Shown one piece after another: positions 6,520-12,575 of a stretch of DNA of 22,698 nt. This stretch comes from a virus: positions 1 through 22,698 of IMG/VR virus record IMGVR_UViG_3300050129_000012; one strand, written 5' to 3'. The translations under genes and the position numbers were made by a program. Under the pieces are notes generated by a model. The model did not search any database and was not told the DNA's origin. It was given only the letters and a program-made list of their open reading frames with translations. Numbering within the stretch: position 1 is the stretch's first letter; every line of letters starts with the position of its first letter.

Positions 6520-6771
6520 ATGCTTGACGGCGTCCTCTCCTTTTTCGGCGTAAACAAAATCCGCAACGCTGTGATCTTCGGGAAAAATCACTACTCCCCC
6601 ACCGCGGAGACGAACCTTCCCGGCGACGTAACTATCGCGGCATCGGATGAAAGCTGGTCGCTGATCGTCCGCGGCACCGGAAGGTTCGGCGGGGCAACCA
6701 AGCAAGAGGTCTACGTCGAGCAAATGGACTGGAACAACGCCGAAGTTGGAGACGCGTGGCCGCATGCCTGA
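6520..6771 (+). CDS. Unrecognised small protein, 83 residues
   Basis: ATG at 6520, six bases after the previous stop. The N-terminus MLDGVLSFFGVNK resembles the micro-ORF at 5903. The middle (SWSLIVRGTGRFGGATKQEVYVEQ) looks like short beta strands. The end overlaps the start of the next gene by eight bases. I recognise no family; the coupling and composition support it as real. Confidence 0.55.
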   Translation: MLDGVLSFFGVNKIRNAVIFGKNHYSPTAETNLPGDVTIAASDESWSLIVRGTGRFGGATKQEVYVEQMDWNNAEVGDAWPHA

Positions 6772-7168
6772 AAATACTCATTCCCTCCTCGCCGAATTGG
6801 TGGCAAAAGTGCGCTGCAAGCCTGAATGGTTCTTCAGGCTTCGAGATGAAGAAGGGGCTCTCAGGCTCGTCATAACCGTGGGCGGCTACGACTCTTACAA
6901 CGAGGGAGGTGGGCGGCTGCGCGTTGCCCATTGCTTTCCCGTTCCGATGGCTACATACAACGAAAAGAGCTGGTGCCGCTGGATTTTTGAGATGTGTCGT
7001 CGGGTTGAAAATCATGAGTTAGGCGAATGGTTCAAAGTTGGCGAGAAAAGACCCTTTGCCCCGTTACACGGCCCCGGCGAAGATCCCTATACCGTGCATG
7101 AATTCCGAGATAAAGTTGATGCGCAGACACTGCAAGACGGCTCTGTTGCGGAGGTAATCAAATGCTGA
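6764..7168 (+). CDS. Conserved-looking phage protein of unknown function, 134 residues
   Basis: The ATG at 6764 is preferred over an in-frame TTG at 6746 because it keeps the short overlap usual in this string. The protein has a distinctive C-terminal half: HCFPVPMATYNEKSWCRWIFE, then RVENHELGEWF and RPFAPLHGPGEDPYTV. I recall similar Trp- and Pro-rich blocks in hypothetical proteins of actinobacterial and acidobacterial phages, but with no assigned role. It overlaps the next gene by seven bases. Confidence 0.6.
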   Translation: MPENTHSLLAELVAKVRCKPEWFFRLRDEEGALRLVITVGGYDSYNEGGGRLRVAHCFPVPMATYNEKSWCRWIFEMCRRVENHELGEWFKVGEKRPFAPLHGPGEDPYTVHEFRDKVDAQTLQDGSVAEVIKC

Positions 7169-7332
7169 TACTTCTCATCGTTCTCCTGCTCGTCTTCGGA
7201 TTCGGCGGCTACCACTATGGCTGGCGAGGCCCGGCTGAAAACAGGAATCCTGTTGTCGGGTATGGCGGCGGCGGAATGTCACTGCTCCTGCTCATTCTCA
7301 TCATCCTGTTACTGGCGGGATATCTCCGGTGA
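7162..7332 (+). CDS. Tiny glycine-rich two-helix membrane protein, 56 residues
   Basis: ATG at 7162 with GGAGG at 7150-7154; it overlaps the upstream stop by seven bases. The protein has an N-terminal hydrophobic helix (LILLIVLLLVFGFGG), a Gly/Tyr-rich loop (YHYGWRG, GYGGGG) and a second hydrophobic helix (LLLLILIILLLAG). This resembles small Gly-rich membrane proteins of the DUF3309 kind, though I cannot confirm the family. It overlaps the next gene by GTGA. Confidence 0.6.
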   Translation: MLILLIVLLLVFGFGGYHYGWRGPAENRNPVVGYGGGGMSLLLLILIILLLAGYLR

Positions 7333-7544
7333 TAATCGAAGGCCCAAAGATAGACGCCAATGCCATCGCAGAGATCGTCGCTCGCCTTCGCGAATGCGCG
7401 GATAAGATTGAGGGCGGCGTTATCACCCTTCAAGGTGTTTGTTTTACCCGTGTCGGTATTACTGTAGACTTCGACCGAAACATGGAATATCCGATACCAG
7501 CGCTGACAGCAGGGCTGATCGATGCGGATCTGATTACCACATGA
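7329..7544 (+). CDS. Unrecognised small protein, 71 residues
   Basis: GTG start at 7329 overlapping the previous stop. The first half is a charged helix (NAIAEIVARLRECADKIEG), the second half probably strands (ITLQGVCFTRVGITVDF). No family is recognised. Overlaps at both ends (GTGA and ATGA) indicate a coupled operon gene. Confidence 0.55.
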   Translation: MIIEGPKIDANAIAEIVARLRECADKIEGGVITLQGVCFTRVGITVDFDRNMEYPIPALTAGLIDADLITT

Positions 7545-7831
7545 TCTGGACCTGGCTCAAGCTGGCGCTGGTGTTCGTGGGCCGGCTGTTGATACCGGGG
7601 CCGCCGCAGCCAGTCTTTCCGAAGATTGATCCGTGCGCGATGTGTCCATCGTGCGGCCACACCGACGGCGTCATCCGCGCCCACGATGAGCAGGGCAAGC
7701 CGCTAGTTCAGCATACCTGCAAAGTATGCCTCGCGAAATGGTACGAATTGCCGGTCCTGCGGACGAAGCAGCCCGCGCTCATCAACGCCAAAACGACCGA
7801 GGCAAAGCCTGAATTGGTCAAGCCGGCGTAG
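7541..7831 (+). CDS. Membrane-anchored zinc-ribbon protein, 96 residues
   Basis: The ATG at 7541 is chosen because it overlaps the previous stop by ATGA; the frame is open further upstream without support. An N-terminal hydrophobic helix (IWTWLKLALVFVGRLLI) is followed by a Pro-rich linker and a zinc ribbon with CPSCG and CKVC pairs about 25 residues apart, then a basic tail. This may be a membrane-tethered zinc-binding adaptor. Its last 14 bases overlap the 3' end of the convergent minus-strand gene. Confidence 0.6.
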   Translation: MIWTWLKLALVFVGRLLIPGPPQPVFPKIDPCAMCPSCGHTDGVIRAHDEQGKPLVQHTCKVCLAKWYELPVLRTKQPALINAKTTEAKPELVKPA

Positions 7832-8060
7832 TAGTCTTCTCGGGGCGGCTATCCAGGCGGCTGTTGTACTCAACTCGTTCTCGGAAGTAGTCCCAAAATA
7901 ACCGCTCGATCGCCGCCGAAAGCTGAAACTCGTCGGAAACCGTGTCCTCGGTTTCGCGGCTCAACTCATGTGCATCTTTGTAGATTCGCTTGAGCCGGTC
8001 GTCCTCCAGCTTAGCCACCGCAGCCTCTAGCTGGTCCTTGGTCATTTTTGTGTCGATCAT
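7818..8060 (-). CDS. Antisense helical protein, 80 residues
   Basis: Read leftwards from the ATG at 8060 against the late operon. The protein is highly charged and helical (LEAAVAKLEDDRLKRIYKDAHELS), with an aromatic C-terminal part (IERLFWDYFRERVEYNSRL). A TTG at 8075 would add five residues, but that would place the start upstream of the TATACT box. With the ATG at 8060 the message would have almost no leader. Placement between structural genes, opposite strand and own promoter fit a moron gene. Function unknown. Confidence 0.55.
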   Translation of the reverse strand: MIDTKMTKDQLEAAVAKLEDDRLKRIYKDAHELSRETEDTVSDEFQLSAAIERLFWDYFRERVEYNSRLDSRPEKTTTPA

Positions 8061-8066
8061 GCGGCC

Positions 8067-8072
8067 AGTATA
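8067..8072 (-). promoter_or_regulatory. -10-like box of the antisense gene
   Basis: On the minus strand TATACT lies six bases before the ATG at 8060, so transcription would start at or next to the start codon. No TTGACA-like -35 is present at 16-18 bases. The same spacing recurs at 18128-18133. The portal ribosome binding site (GGGAG, 8078-8082) lies immediately to the right. Confidence 0.45.
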
Positions 8073-8090
8073 CAAGCGGGAGTGATATGA

Positions 8091-10475
8091 ATGGCCAACT
8101 CACAGACCGCAATCATGCGGCCGCTTGCGGGGCTTGCTCGTGCGTTTGCGGCCATGCAGAGCAGGTTGTATCAACCGCCGCCGGTCACGATTGCGGGAGT
8201 AAACGAACAGAACTGGCCGAGCGCATTACAGCCGGTGCAGCCGGTAGGCCCTCCAGGCAGTCAGCCGCTGCTATGGTCGTTCTGGCAAGGCGTCAATCAA
8301 AATATTACCCCGCGGCCCGATGCGGAGCTAAGCTTTGGTCAACTCCGCGGGCTTGCAACGTATCCGCTGGCACGCATCTGCATTGAGAACATCAAGGACC
8401 AGGTCTCATCGCTGAAGTGGACTTACCAACTTCGGGAGACGCCGGGCGAATCGCTGAAGGATCGACGCAAGCGCCAGGAGAACGACAAAAACATCCCGAT
8501 GCTGGCCGAGTTCTTCGCGTTCCCGGACGGCGATACACCGTGGTCCGATTGGGTGCGCCCGCTGCTCGAGGATTTGCTGGTCATCGATGCGGGTTGCATC
8601 TTGGTTCAGCGAACGCTATCCGGCAAGGTCGTCAAGCTTCGCGTACCAGACGGCGCCGACATTTTGCGGCTGATCGACGACCAGGGCTATACGCCAGCAC
8701 CGCCATCACCGGCCTACACGCAGCTGTGGGAAGGCATCCCGCGTGTACTGCTGACGACAGACCAGCTTGTCTACCGGCCGCGAAATATCGTGCGCCGCGG
8801 CACGGTCGCATCCCAGCTTTACGGCTTCGGCCCGACGGAGGGCATTAGAACCGAACTCGAATGCGGCATCGAGCGCCTGCGCTACGTTCTGGCCTACTAC
8901 ACGGATGGCTCTGTACCCGGCATCGTGCAGATGGTGCCGCCGGGCGTCAGCGTGGACGCAATCCTCGAAGGCATGCAGTGGATGAACTCGGACCTCGCTG
9001 GCCAGCTTGCCAAGCGCCGGCAATGGCGCAACGTGCAGAGCTTTTCGGGCAATGTCGCCGAAGGGCCGAAGGACCAAGTCCACCAACTCAAGGAGCCCGT
9101 TCTCGCGGACGTTTACGACGACCTGCACATCCGCAAGGTAGCCTTCGCGTACGGGGCATCGGCACAGCGGTTGCTCCGCATGATGAACCGGGCCTCCGCG
9201 ATGGCCGGCCAGGAGGCAGCCCAAGAAGAAGGCACCATCCCCTGGGTGCAATGGCTCAAGGCGACGATCGACATCGTCATCCAGCGCAAGATGGGCTTGC
9301 CGGGTTACGAGGCGATTCCGGACACGGCGGTTGAACTCGATCCCACGAAGCAGATGGAAATCGATACTGGCTATGTGAAGTCCGGCGTCTTCACTATCAA
9401 CGAGCGGCGGGATATGCGTGGCGCCGAACCGCGGCCCGAGCCCGAAGCAAACGGCCTGATGGTCATCACGGCAACCGGCGCCATTCCGTTGGCTGGCGCA
9501 ATCGAGAGAACAGCCGAGCAGCACACGGCGGACATTCAGCCAGCGCCGACGCCGGTCATCTCGCCACCAGGCGGAGGTGGAGCGGCACCGAAGAAGCCGG
9601 CAGCTAAACCGGCCGCAAAAGCCGATGACGAAAGCGTAAAAAAAAAAGTAGCTGAAGCCCCGGCCATCAGCCCGGTGCCGCACACGCCGTCTTTGGCGCT
9701 GGCGAAGACCAAGCTTTACTCGCACGTCGCCCACTTCCTATTTGAGGCCGGGAAGAAAGCCGCAACGGTCAAGGTTGAGAAGCGGCTGCGCAAGGCAACC
9801 AACCCAACACCCGACGACATCGACCAGCTCGTCACCGCAGCACTCGGCGCGGTCAACTGGGAAGAACTGGTCGGCCTGACGGAGCCGGAGATTGAAGCCG
9901 CTGCGATCGAGGGCGCGAGAGTCGGGCTGGCCGAGGAAGGCATCGAGATCACGCCGGGCGTTATCCCGACGACGGAAGTCCGGGCGCTGATCAGCGAGGT
10001 GAACGCAACGGCCCGTGACTGGGCACAGCAACGCGCCGCCGAAATGGTGGGGATGAAGTATGTCGACGGCAAACTCGCTGAGAATCCAAACGCCAAGTGG
10101 CGTATTGATTTGGCAACCCGTTCGATGCTCCAACGCGACATTACTGCGGCGTTTGCAGGCAACACGCCACTCAGTGATTTGGCAGCAACGATTAGAGCAT
10201 CCGGTGCGTTTGACCAAGCCCGAGCCGATCTGATCGCGACGACCGAAGTCAGCAACGCCCAGATGCGAGGCAACGCTGAGGCTTGGCTGAAGAACGGCAA
10301 CGTCCAGGAATTCAAGTGGCAGCTGAGCGCGGACCACGTTTGCTGCGATGAATGCGACATCATGGCGATCAACAGCCCGTACCCGGTGGGGAAGGTCTTA
10401 GAGTTGCTGGACCAGCGCCACCCGCGTTGTCAATGCGCGGTGATCGGCACCAAGATTAAAGGCGTCGATTTGTGA
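8091..10475 (+). CDS. Portal protein fused to a MuF-like minor head domain
   Basis: A 794-residue fusion. Residues about 75-470 look like a phage portal (SFGQLRGLATYPLARICIENI, VYRPRN, YGFGPTEGIRTELE, a dodecameric ring through which DNA enters). A Pro/Ala/Lys/Gly-rich linker follows (about 488-545). The last 120 or so residues match the phage Mu gpF/minor head family: IATTEVSNAQMRGNAEAW, then CCDECD and HPRCQC. MuF proteins are usually separate genes just downstream of portal. The linker contains a run of ten A that could cause frame slippage to a portal-only product. The ATG at 8091 has GGGAG at 8078-8082. The next gene overlaps by GTGA. Confidence 0.85.
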   Translation: MANSQTAIMRPLAGLARAFAAMQSRLYQPPPVTIAGVNEQNWPSALQPVQPVGPPGSQPLLWSFWQGVNQNITPRPDAELSFGQLRGLATYPLARICIENIKDQVSSLKWTYQLRETPGESLKDRRKRQENDKNIPMLAEFFAFPDGDTPWSDWVRPLLEDLLVIDAGCILVQRTLSGKVVKLRVPDGADILRLIDDQGYTPAPPSPAYTQLWEGIPRVLLTTDQLVYRPRNIVRRGTVASQLYGFGPTEGIRTELECGIERLRYVLAYYTDGSVPGIVQMVPPGVSVDAILEGMQWMNSDLAGQLAKRRQWRNVQSFSGNVAEGPKDQVHQLKEPVLADVYDDLHIRKVAFAYGASAQRLLRMMNRASAMAGQEAAQEEGTIPWVQWLKATIDIVIQRKMGLPGYEAIPDTAVELDPTKQMEIDTGYVKSGVFTINERRDMRGAEPRPEPEANGLMVITATGAIPLAGAIERTAEQHTADIQPAPTPVISPPGGGGAAPKKPAAKPAAKADDESVKKKVAEAPAISPVPHTPSLALAKTKLYSHVAHFLFEAGKKAATVKVEKRLRKATNPTPDDIDQLVTAALGAVNWEELVGLTEPEIEAAAIEGARVGLAEEGIEITPGVIPTTEVRALISEVNATARDWAQQRAAEMVGMKYVDGKLAENPNAKWRIDLATRSMLQRDITAAFAGNTPLSDLAATIRASGAFDQARADLIATTEVSNAQMRGNAEAWLKNGNVQEFKWQLSADHVCCDECDIMAINSPYPVGKVLELLDQRHPRCQCAVIGTKIKGVDL
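9638..9647 (+). other. A10 slippage site in the portal-MuF linker
   Basis: Ten consecutive A cover the end of codon 516 (GTA) and three Lys AAA codons (517-519). A -1 shift leads to AGT AGC TGA with the stop at 9653-9655; a +1 shift leads to AAG TAG with the stop at 9649-9651. Either event, by ribosome or RNA polymerase slippage, would make a portal without the MuF domain. The run stands out in a GC-rich gene. Slippage is inferred. Confidence 0.45.
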
Positions 10476-10729
10476 AGGGTGAGCAGTGCTGGGTCCCTGA
10501 TTGCAAGGTCTGCGCAATAGCGCAGGAGTATCGCTTCTCGGCCAAGGACATCCACCAAATCGCGCTGATTTGCCTCGGCATGAACCGGAAGCAAATCCGC
10601 GCTGTTACCGCCGAGCTGTCCGACATCAGCCGGGAGCGCACGGCAGATATACGGAAGAAGCTGGGCGTTCGCACGGCGCATGGCATTCGGGCCTGGGCGC
10701 GCGAGCGTGGCTTGGCGACACACACATGA
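10472..10729 (+). CDS. Small HTH protein (GerE/LuxR-like) with N-terminal Cys cluster
   Basis: An 85-residue protein from a GTG that overlaps the portal stop (GTGA). It starts with three cysteines (C6, C11, C14) that may bind zinc. The middle to end, ALICLGMNRKQIRAV, then SRERTADIRKKLGVRT, has the layout of a GerE/LuxR C-terminal helix-turn-helix (recognition-helix region ending KLGVR), with one helix somewhat unusual. No receiver or ligand-binding domain is attached. It lies back to back with a second GerE-like gene and overlaps it by ATGA. A DNA-binding role is likely; its target is unknown. Confidence 0.6.
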   Translation: MKGEQCWVPDCKVCAIAQEYRFSAKDIHQIALICLGMNRKQIRAVTAELSDISRERTADIRKKLGVRTAHGIRAWARERGLATHT

Positions 10730-10974
10730 CCCCAACCCCAACCGGCGAGCGAGTTCTCGGTAAATTAACGGCCCGCCAACGCGAAGCGCTCACATGGCTC
10801 TGCAGCGGCCTAACCAACAAGCAGATCGCGGAAAAGATGGGCATCGGCGAACAGCCGGTTAAGAACTACATGCGCGTAATCCTGCTTATGGCGGGCATGA
10901 CCAACCGGCTGGAATTAATGATCTTTGCGTTTCGCCACGGCATGGTTGAATGTCCGTGCGGCTCCGATGATTGA
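10726..10974 (+). CDS. Solitary LuxR/GerE-type HTH protein, 82 residues
   Basis: Start at ATG 10726 (overlap ATGA). Residues about 14-56 are a clear GerE domain: LTARQREALTWLCSGLTNKQ, IAEKMGIGEQPVKNYM, the order seen in LuxR family DNA-binding domains (LTxRExEVLxLxAxGxxNKEIA, then the recognition helix). There is no N-terminal sensor domain. The C-terminus ends in a CPC motif. It probably binds DNA and may regulate late genes; that is inference. Tandem with the gene at 10472 in the middle of the head operon. Confidence 0.75.
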   Translation: MTPTPTGERVLGKLTARQREALTWLCSGLTNKQIAEKMGIGEQPVKNYMRVILLMAGMTNRLELMIFAFRHGMVECPCGSDD

Positions 10975-11122
10975 CCCCGACGAATACCTGGACGACCCGA
11001 AGATGCGGAAGTTCGGCAGGCTGTCGCGGCAGATGCAGCGCGAATGGCGCGAGGAGCGGGACACGACGGAAGACAAGTATCCGCGGCAGCGACAGGACGA
11101 CGATGACAGACAACCCGCTTGA
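10967..11122 (+). CDS. Tiny charged protein, 51 residues
   Basis: ATG at 10967 overlaps the HTH gene stop by eight bases. The protein is almost entirely charged and polar (KFGRLSRQMQREWREERD, ending QDDDDRQPA) and probably helical. No family recognised. It overlaps the following gene (ATG 11103) by 20 bases, so its existence rests on the coupled layout. Confidence 0.45.
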   Translation: MIDPDEYLDDPKMRKFGRLSRQMQREWREERDTTEDKYPRQRQDDDDRQPA

Positions 11123-11279
11123 TAACATCCCGACCCACAAGATGCCCGACGTTAAGCGGGTACCGCTGACCAGCGAGACGACCAAGAAGCCTGATCGCTG
11201 CCCGCAGTGCGGGATGCCGGCGAAGTCCGGCCTTGCGTGCGAGTTGTGCGGATACATTTTCGGGCTGGCTGAGAGGTAA
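11103..11279 (+). CDS. Small zinc-ribbon protein, 58 residues
   Basis: ATG at 11103. After a polar N-terminus the protein ends in a compact zinc ribbon, CPQCGMPAKSGLACELCG (two CxxC pairs 11 residues apart), and a short hydrophobic tail (YIFGLAER). Such mini zinc ribbons are common in this window (166, 7541, terminase tail). Function unknown; probable nucleic-acid or protein contact. Confidence 0.55.
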   Translation: MTDNPLDNIPTHKMPDVKRVPLTSETTKKPDRCPQCGMPAKSGLACELCGYIFGLAER

Positions 11280-11281
11280 AA

Positions 11282-11527
11282 ATGCAAGCTAGAGACTTCT
11301 CAATCGAGCATGGCGCCATCAACGGTGTTGGGTTCTACTTTGGAATCAAGAACCGCGATGGCTTTGCGGACGCGCTCATAAGGCTGGCTGGCCAGATACG
11401 CAGCGGTGAATTGAATCCGCAGAAGATCAGCGTTGCCGAAACCGCCACCTCGGACGACTACGTCATCCAGACAGTCACGATTGAGTTGTCCCCTTGCAAG
11501 ATTCAGGAGCCAGATATCGGAGCATGA
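11282..11527 (+). CDS. Unrecognised small protein, 81 residues
   Basis: ATG at 11282 with a good GAGAGG site at 11271-11276. The N-terminal half has IEHGAINGVGFYFGIKNRDGF followed by a helix (ADALIRLAGQIRSGE); the C-terminal half looks like strands. No family recognised. It begins three bases after the previous stop. Confidence 0.55.
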   Translation: MQARDFSIEHGAINGVGFYFGIKNRDGFADALIRLAGQIRSGELNPQKISVAETATSDDYVIQTVTIELSPCKIQEPDIGA

Positions 11528-11531
11528 CCAC

Positions 11532-11915
11532 ATGCTCTTCAACGACGGACAGCTAATGACCGAGCCCCAGCAAATCAACCTCACTGTAACCGCGCAAGGT
11601 AAGATCAAGAACGCGGCAGGCATCGCGCCCGAGATGCTCGCGCAACTGCAAAGCCCGGAAGGCGTGGCGCGCATTCGAAAGATGTACAAGGACGCGAACG
11701 GAACGGGCCGCCGCGACCTTCGCAAGAAAGAGAAGGCGCCGGAAGTAAAGGCCGAGCAGCGCAACTTCTCGGCAATGAAGCCGCCGGGCATGAGCAGCAA
11801 AGAGTTCCGCAGGCTTCGCCGGGCGACGCTGAAGAGTTACACTAAGCAGGCGCTCAAGATGCAAAGGGCGGAGCGCAATAAGTTTGCGGCGGCGTTGGGA
11901 TGCCAGAGTGGCTGA
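11532..11915 (+). CDS. Basic helical protein, 127 residues, ending inside the tRNA-like gene
   Basis: ATG at 11532 with GGAG at 11519-11522; an alternative start lies at the ninth codon (11556). The second half is strongly basic (RRDLRKKEKAPEVKAEQRN, then KEFRRLRRATLKSYTKQALK). No family recognised. Its last 22 bases, including the TGA stop at 11913-11915, lie inside the tRNA-like gene, so the stop codon is supplied by the tRNA D-loop. Confidence 0.5.
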   Translation: MLFNDGQLMTEPQQINLTVTAQGKIKNAAGIAPEMLAQLQSPEGVARIRKMYKDANGTGRRDLRKKEKAPEVKAEQRNFSAMKPPGMSSKEFRRLRRATLKSYTKQALKMQRAERNKFAAALGCQSG

Positions 11916-12001
11916 ATGGTGACCCGCGCAAGAGCTGGTCGGTGGACGCGCATAGGGGTCCAATACCGGGCGGCTCGCTGGTTCGAATCCAGTTCCCAGC
12001 A
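11894..12001 (+). tRNA. Class II (Ser-like) tRNA-like gene with abnormal anticodon region
   Basis: The outer parts are canonical. The acceptor GTTGGGA (11894-11900) pairs with TCCCAGC (11994-12000) with one U-G pair, discriminator A12001; positions 8-9 are TG; the D-arm CCA-GAGTGGCTGAA-TGG contains G18G19; the T-arm has the loop TTCGAAT (11982-11988) between GCTGG and CCAGT. CCA is not encoded. The 56 bases between D- and T-arm do not give a normal anticodon arm: the best stem is GACC (11921-11924) with GGTC (11937-11940) and no U33 can be placed. A long variable arm pairs GGAC with GTCC. At 108 bases it is longer than usual class II tRNAs. Amino acid not assigned. Confidence 0.5.
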
Positions 12002-12029
12002 CTGCCGCAAATGCAAAGGAGACAACGCC

Positions 12030-12197
12030 ATGGCCAACACGACACCGCCGGAAGTGAATCAGATTCAGGTAACGGTTCCGAACCGCGCGAGCAGCTCGGC
12101 AACGCTTCCGCTCAATCAGCCGGTGAATGTTAGCCGGCCGGTCATCGCGCCGCTGCCGTTCAGCCCCACCCCGATTACTCCGGTGCGGAGGAAGTAG
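12030..12197 (+). CDS. Small Pro/Thr-rich protein, 55 residues
   Basis: ATG at 12030 has AAAGGAG at 12015-12021, a strong site, so this start is preferred to longer open frames that run back through the tRNA-like gene. The sequence is low-complexity, rich in Pro, Val, Asn and Ser (LNQPVNVSRPVIAPLPFSP) and ends RRK. No family recognised. It may be a flexible structural or decoration peptide. Confidence 0.5.
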   Translation: MANTTPPEVNQIQVTVPNRASSSATLPLNQPVNVSRPVIAPLPFSPTPITPVRRK

Positions 12198-12200
12198 GCG

Positions 12201-12557
12201 ATGGCAGCGCGCCTCTGGCTCCTCTCGCTGTTTCTGGCCCTGCCCATGTGGGCGCAGACATACCCGTGCAAGATTATTGCGGACAGCGGTGGCATCAAAG
12301 ACGCCAAGTGCGTCGCACTCAAAATGGCTGCTATGGTACCAGCCTCGCTCTGCGGCGGCCCGGGCACAAGCTGCATGGTGGACGACGACCCCAAGCTCCT
12401 TGAGCAGCCGACTGTTGACGGCGAATATGAGCTTTATCTTCATACTCCGGATAGGGCCGAGACAGTGACCATGCCGGCGAATACGGTGTGCGAGTTCGCC
12501 GAAGACCATGTGGTGTGCCACATTCCGCCATCTTCCCCCAGTTCCGCATCTTACTAA
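12201..12557 (+). CDS. Secreted Cys-rich small protein
   Basis: A 118-residue protein with GGAGGAAG at 12187-12194 and ATG at 12201. The N-terminus (MAARLWLLSLFLALPMWAQ) is a typical Sec signal peptide with probable cleavage after about residue 18 or 19. The mature part has six cysteines, suggesting disulfide bonds in the periplasm. There is no lipobox, so it is not an Rz1-like lipoprotein. No family recognised. A secreted protein inside the head operon is unusual; it could be a moron acting on the host envelope. Confidence 0.55.
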   Translation: MAARLWLLSLFLALPMWAQTYPCKIIADSGGIKDAKCVALKMAAMVPASLCGGPGTSCMVDDDPKLLEQPTVDGEYELYLHTPDRAETVTMPANTVCEFAEDHVVCHIPPSSPSSASY

Positions 12558-12575
12558 CTCAGAGGAACCCTCACC

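Noticed and set aside
8706-9734. 342-residue minus-strand ORF opposite the portal gene
   Set aside because: Complete overlap with the well-supported portal frame, His/Arg-rich shadow composition and no ribosome binding site.
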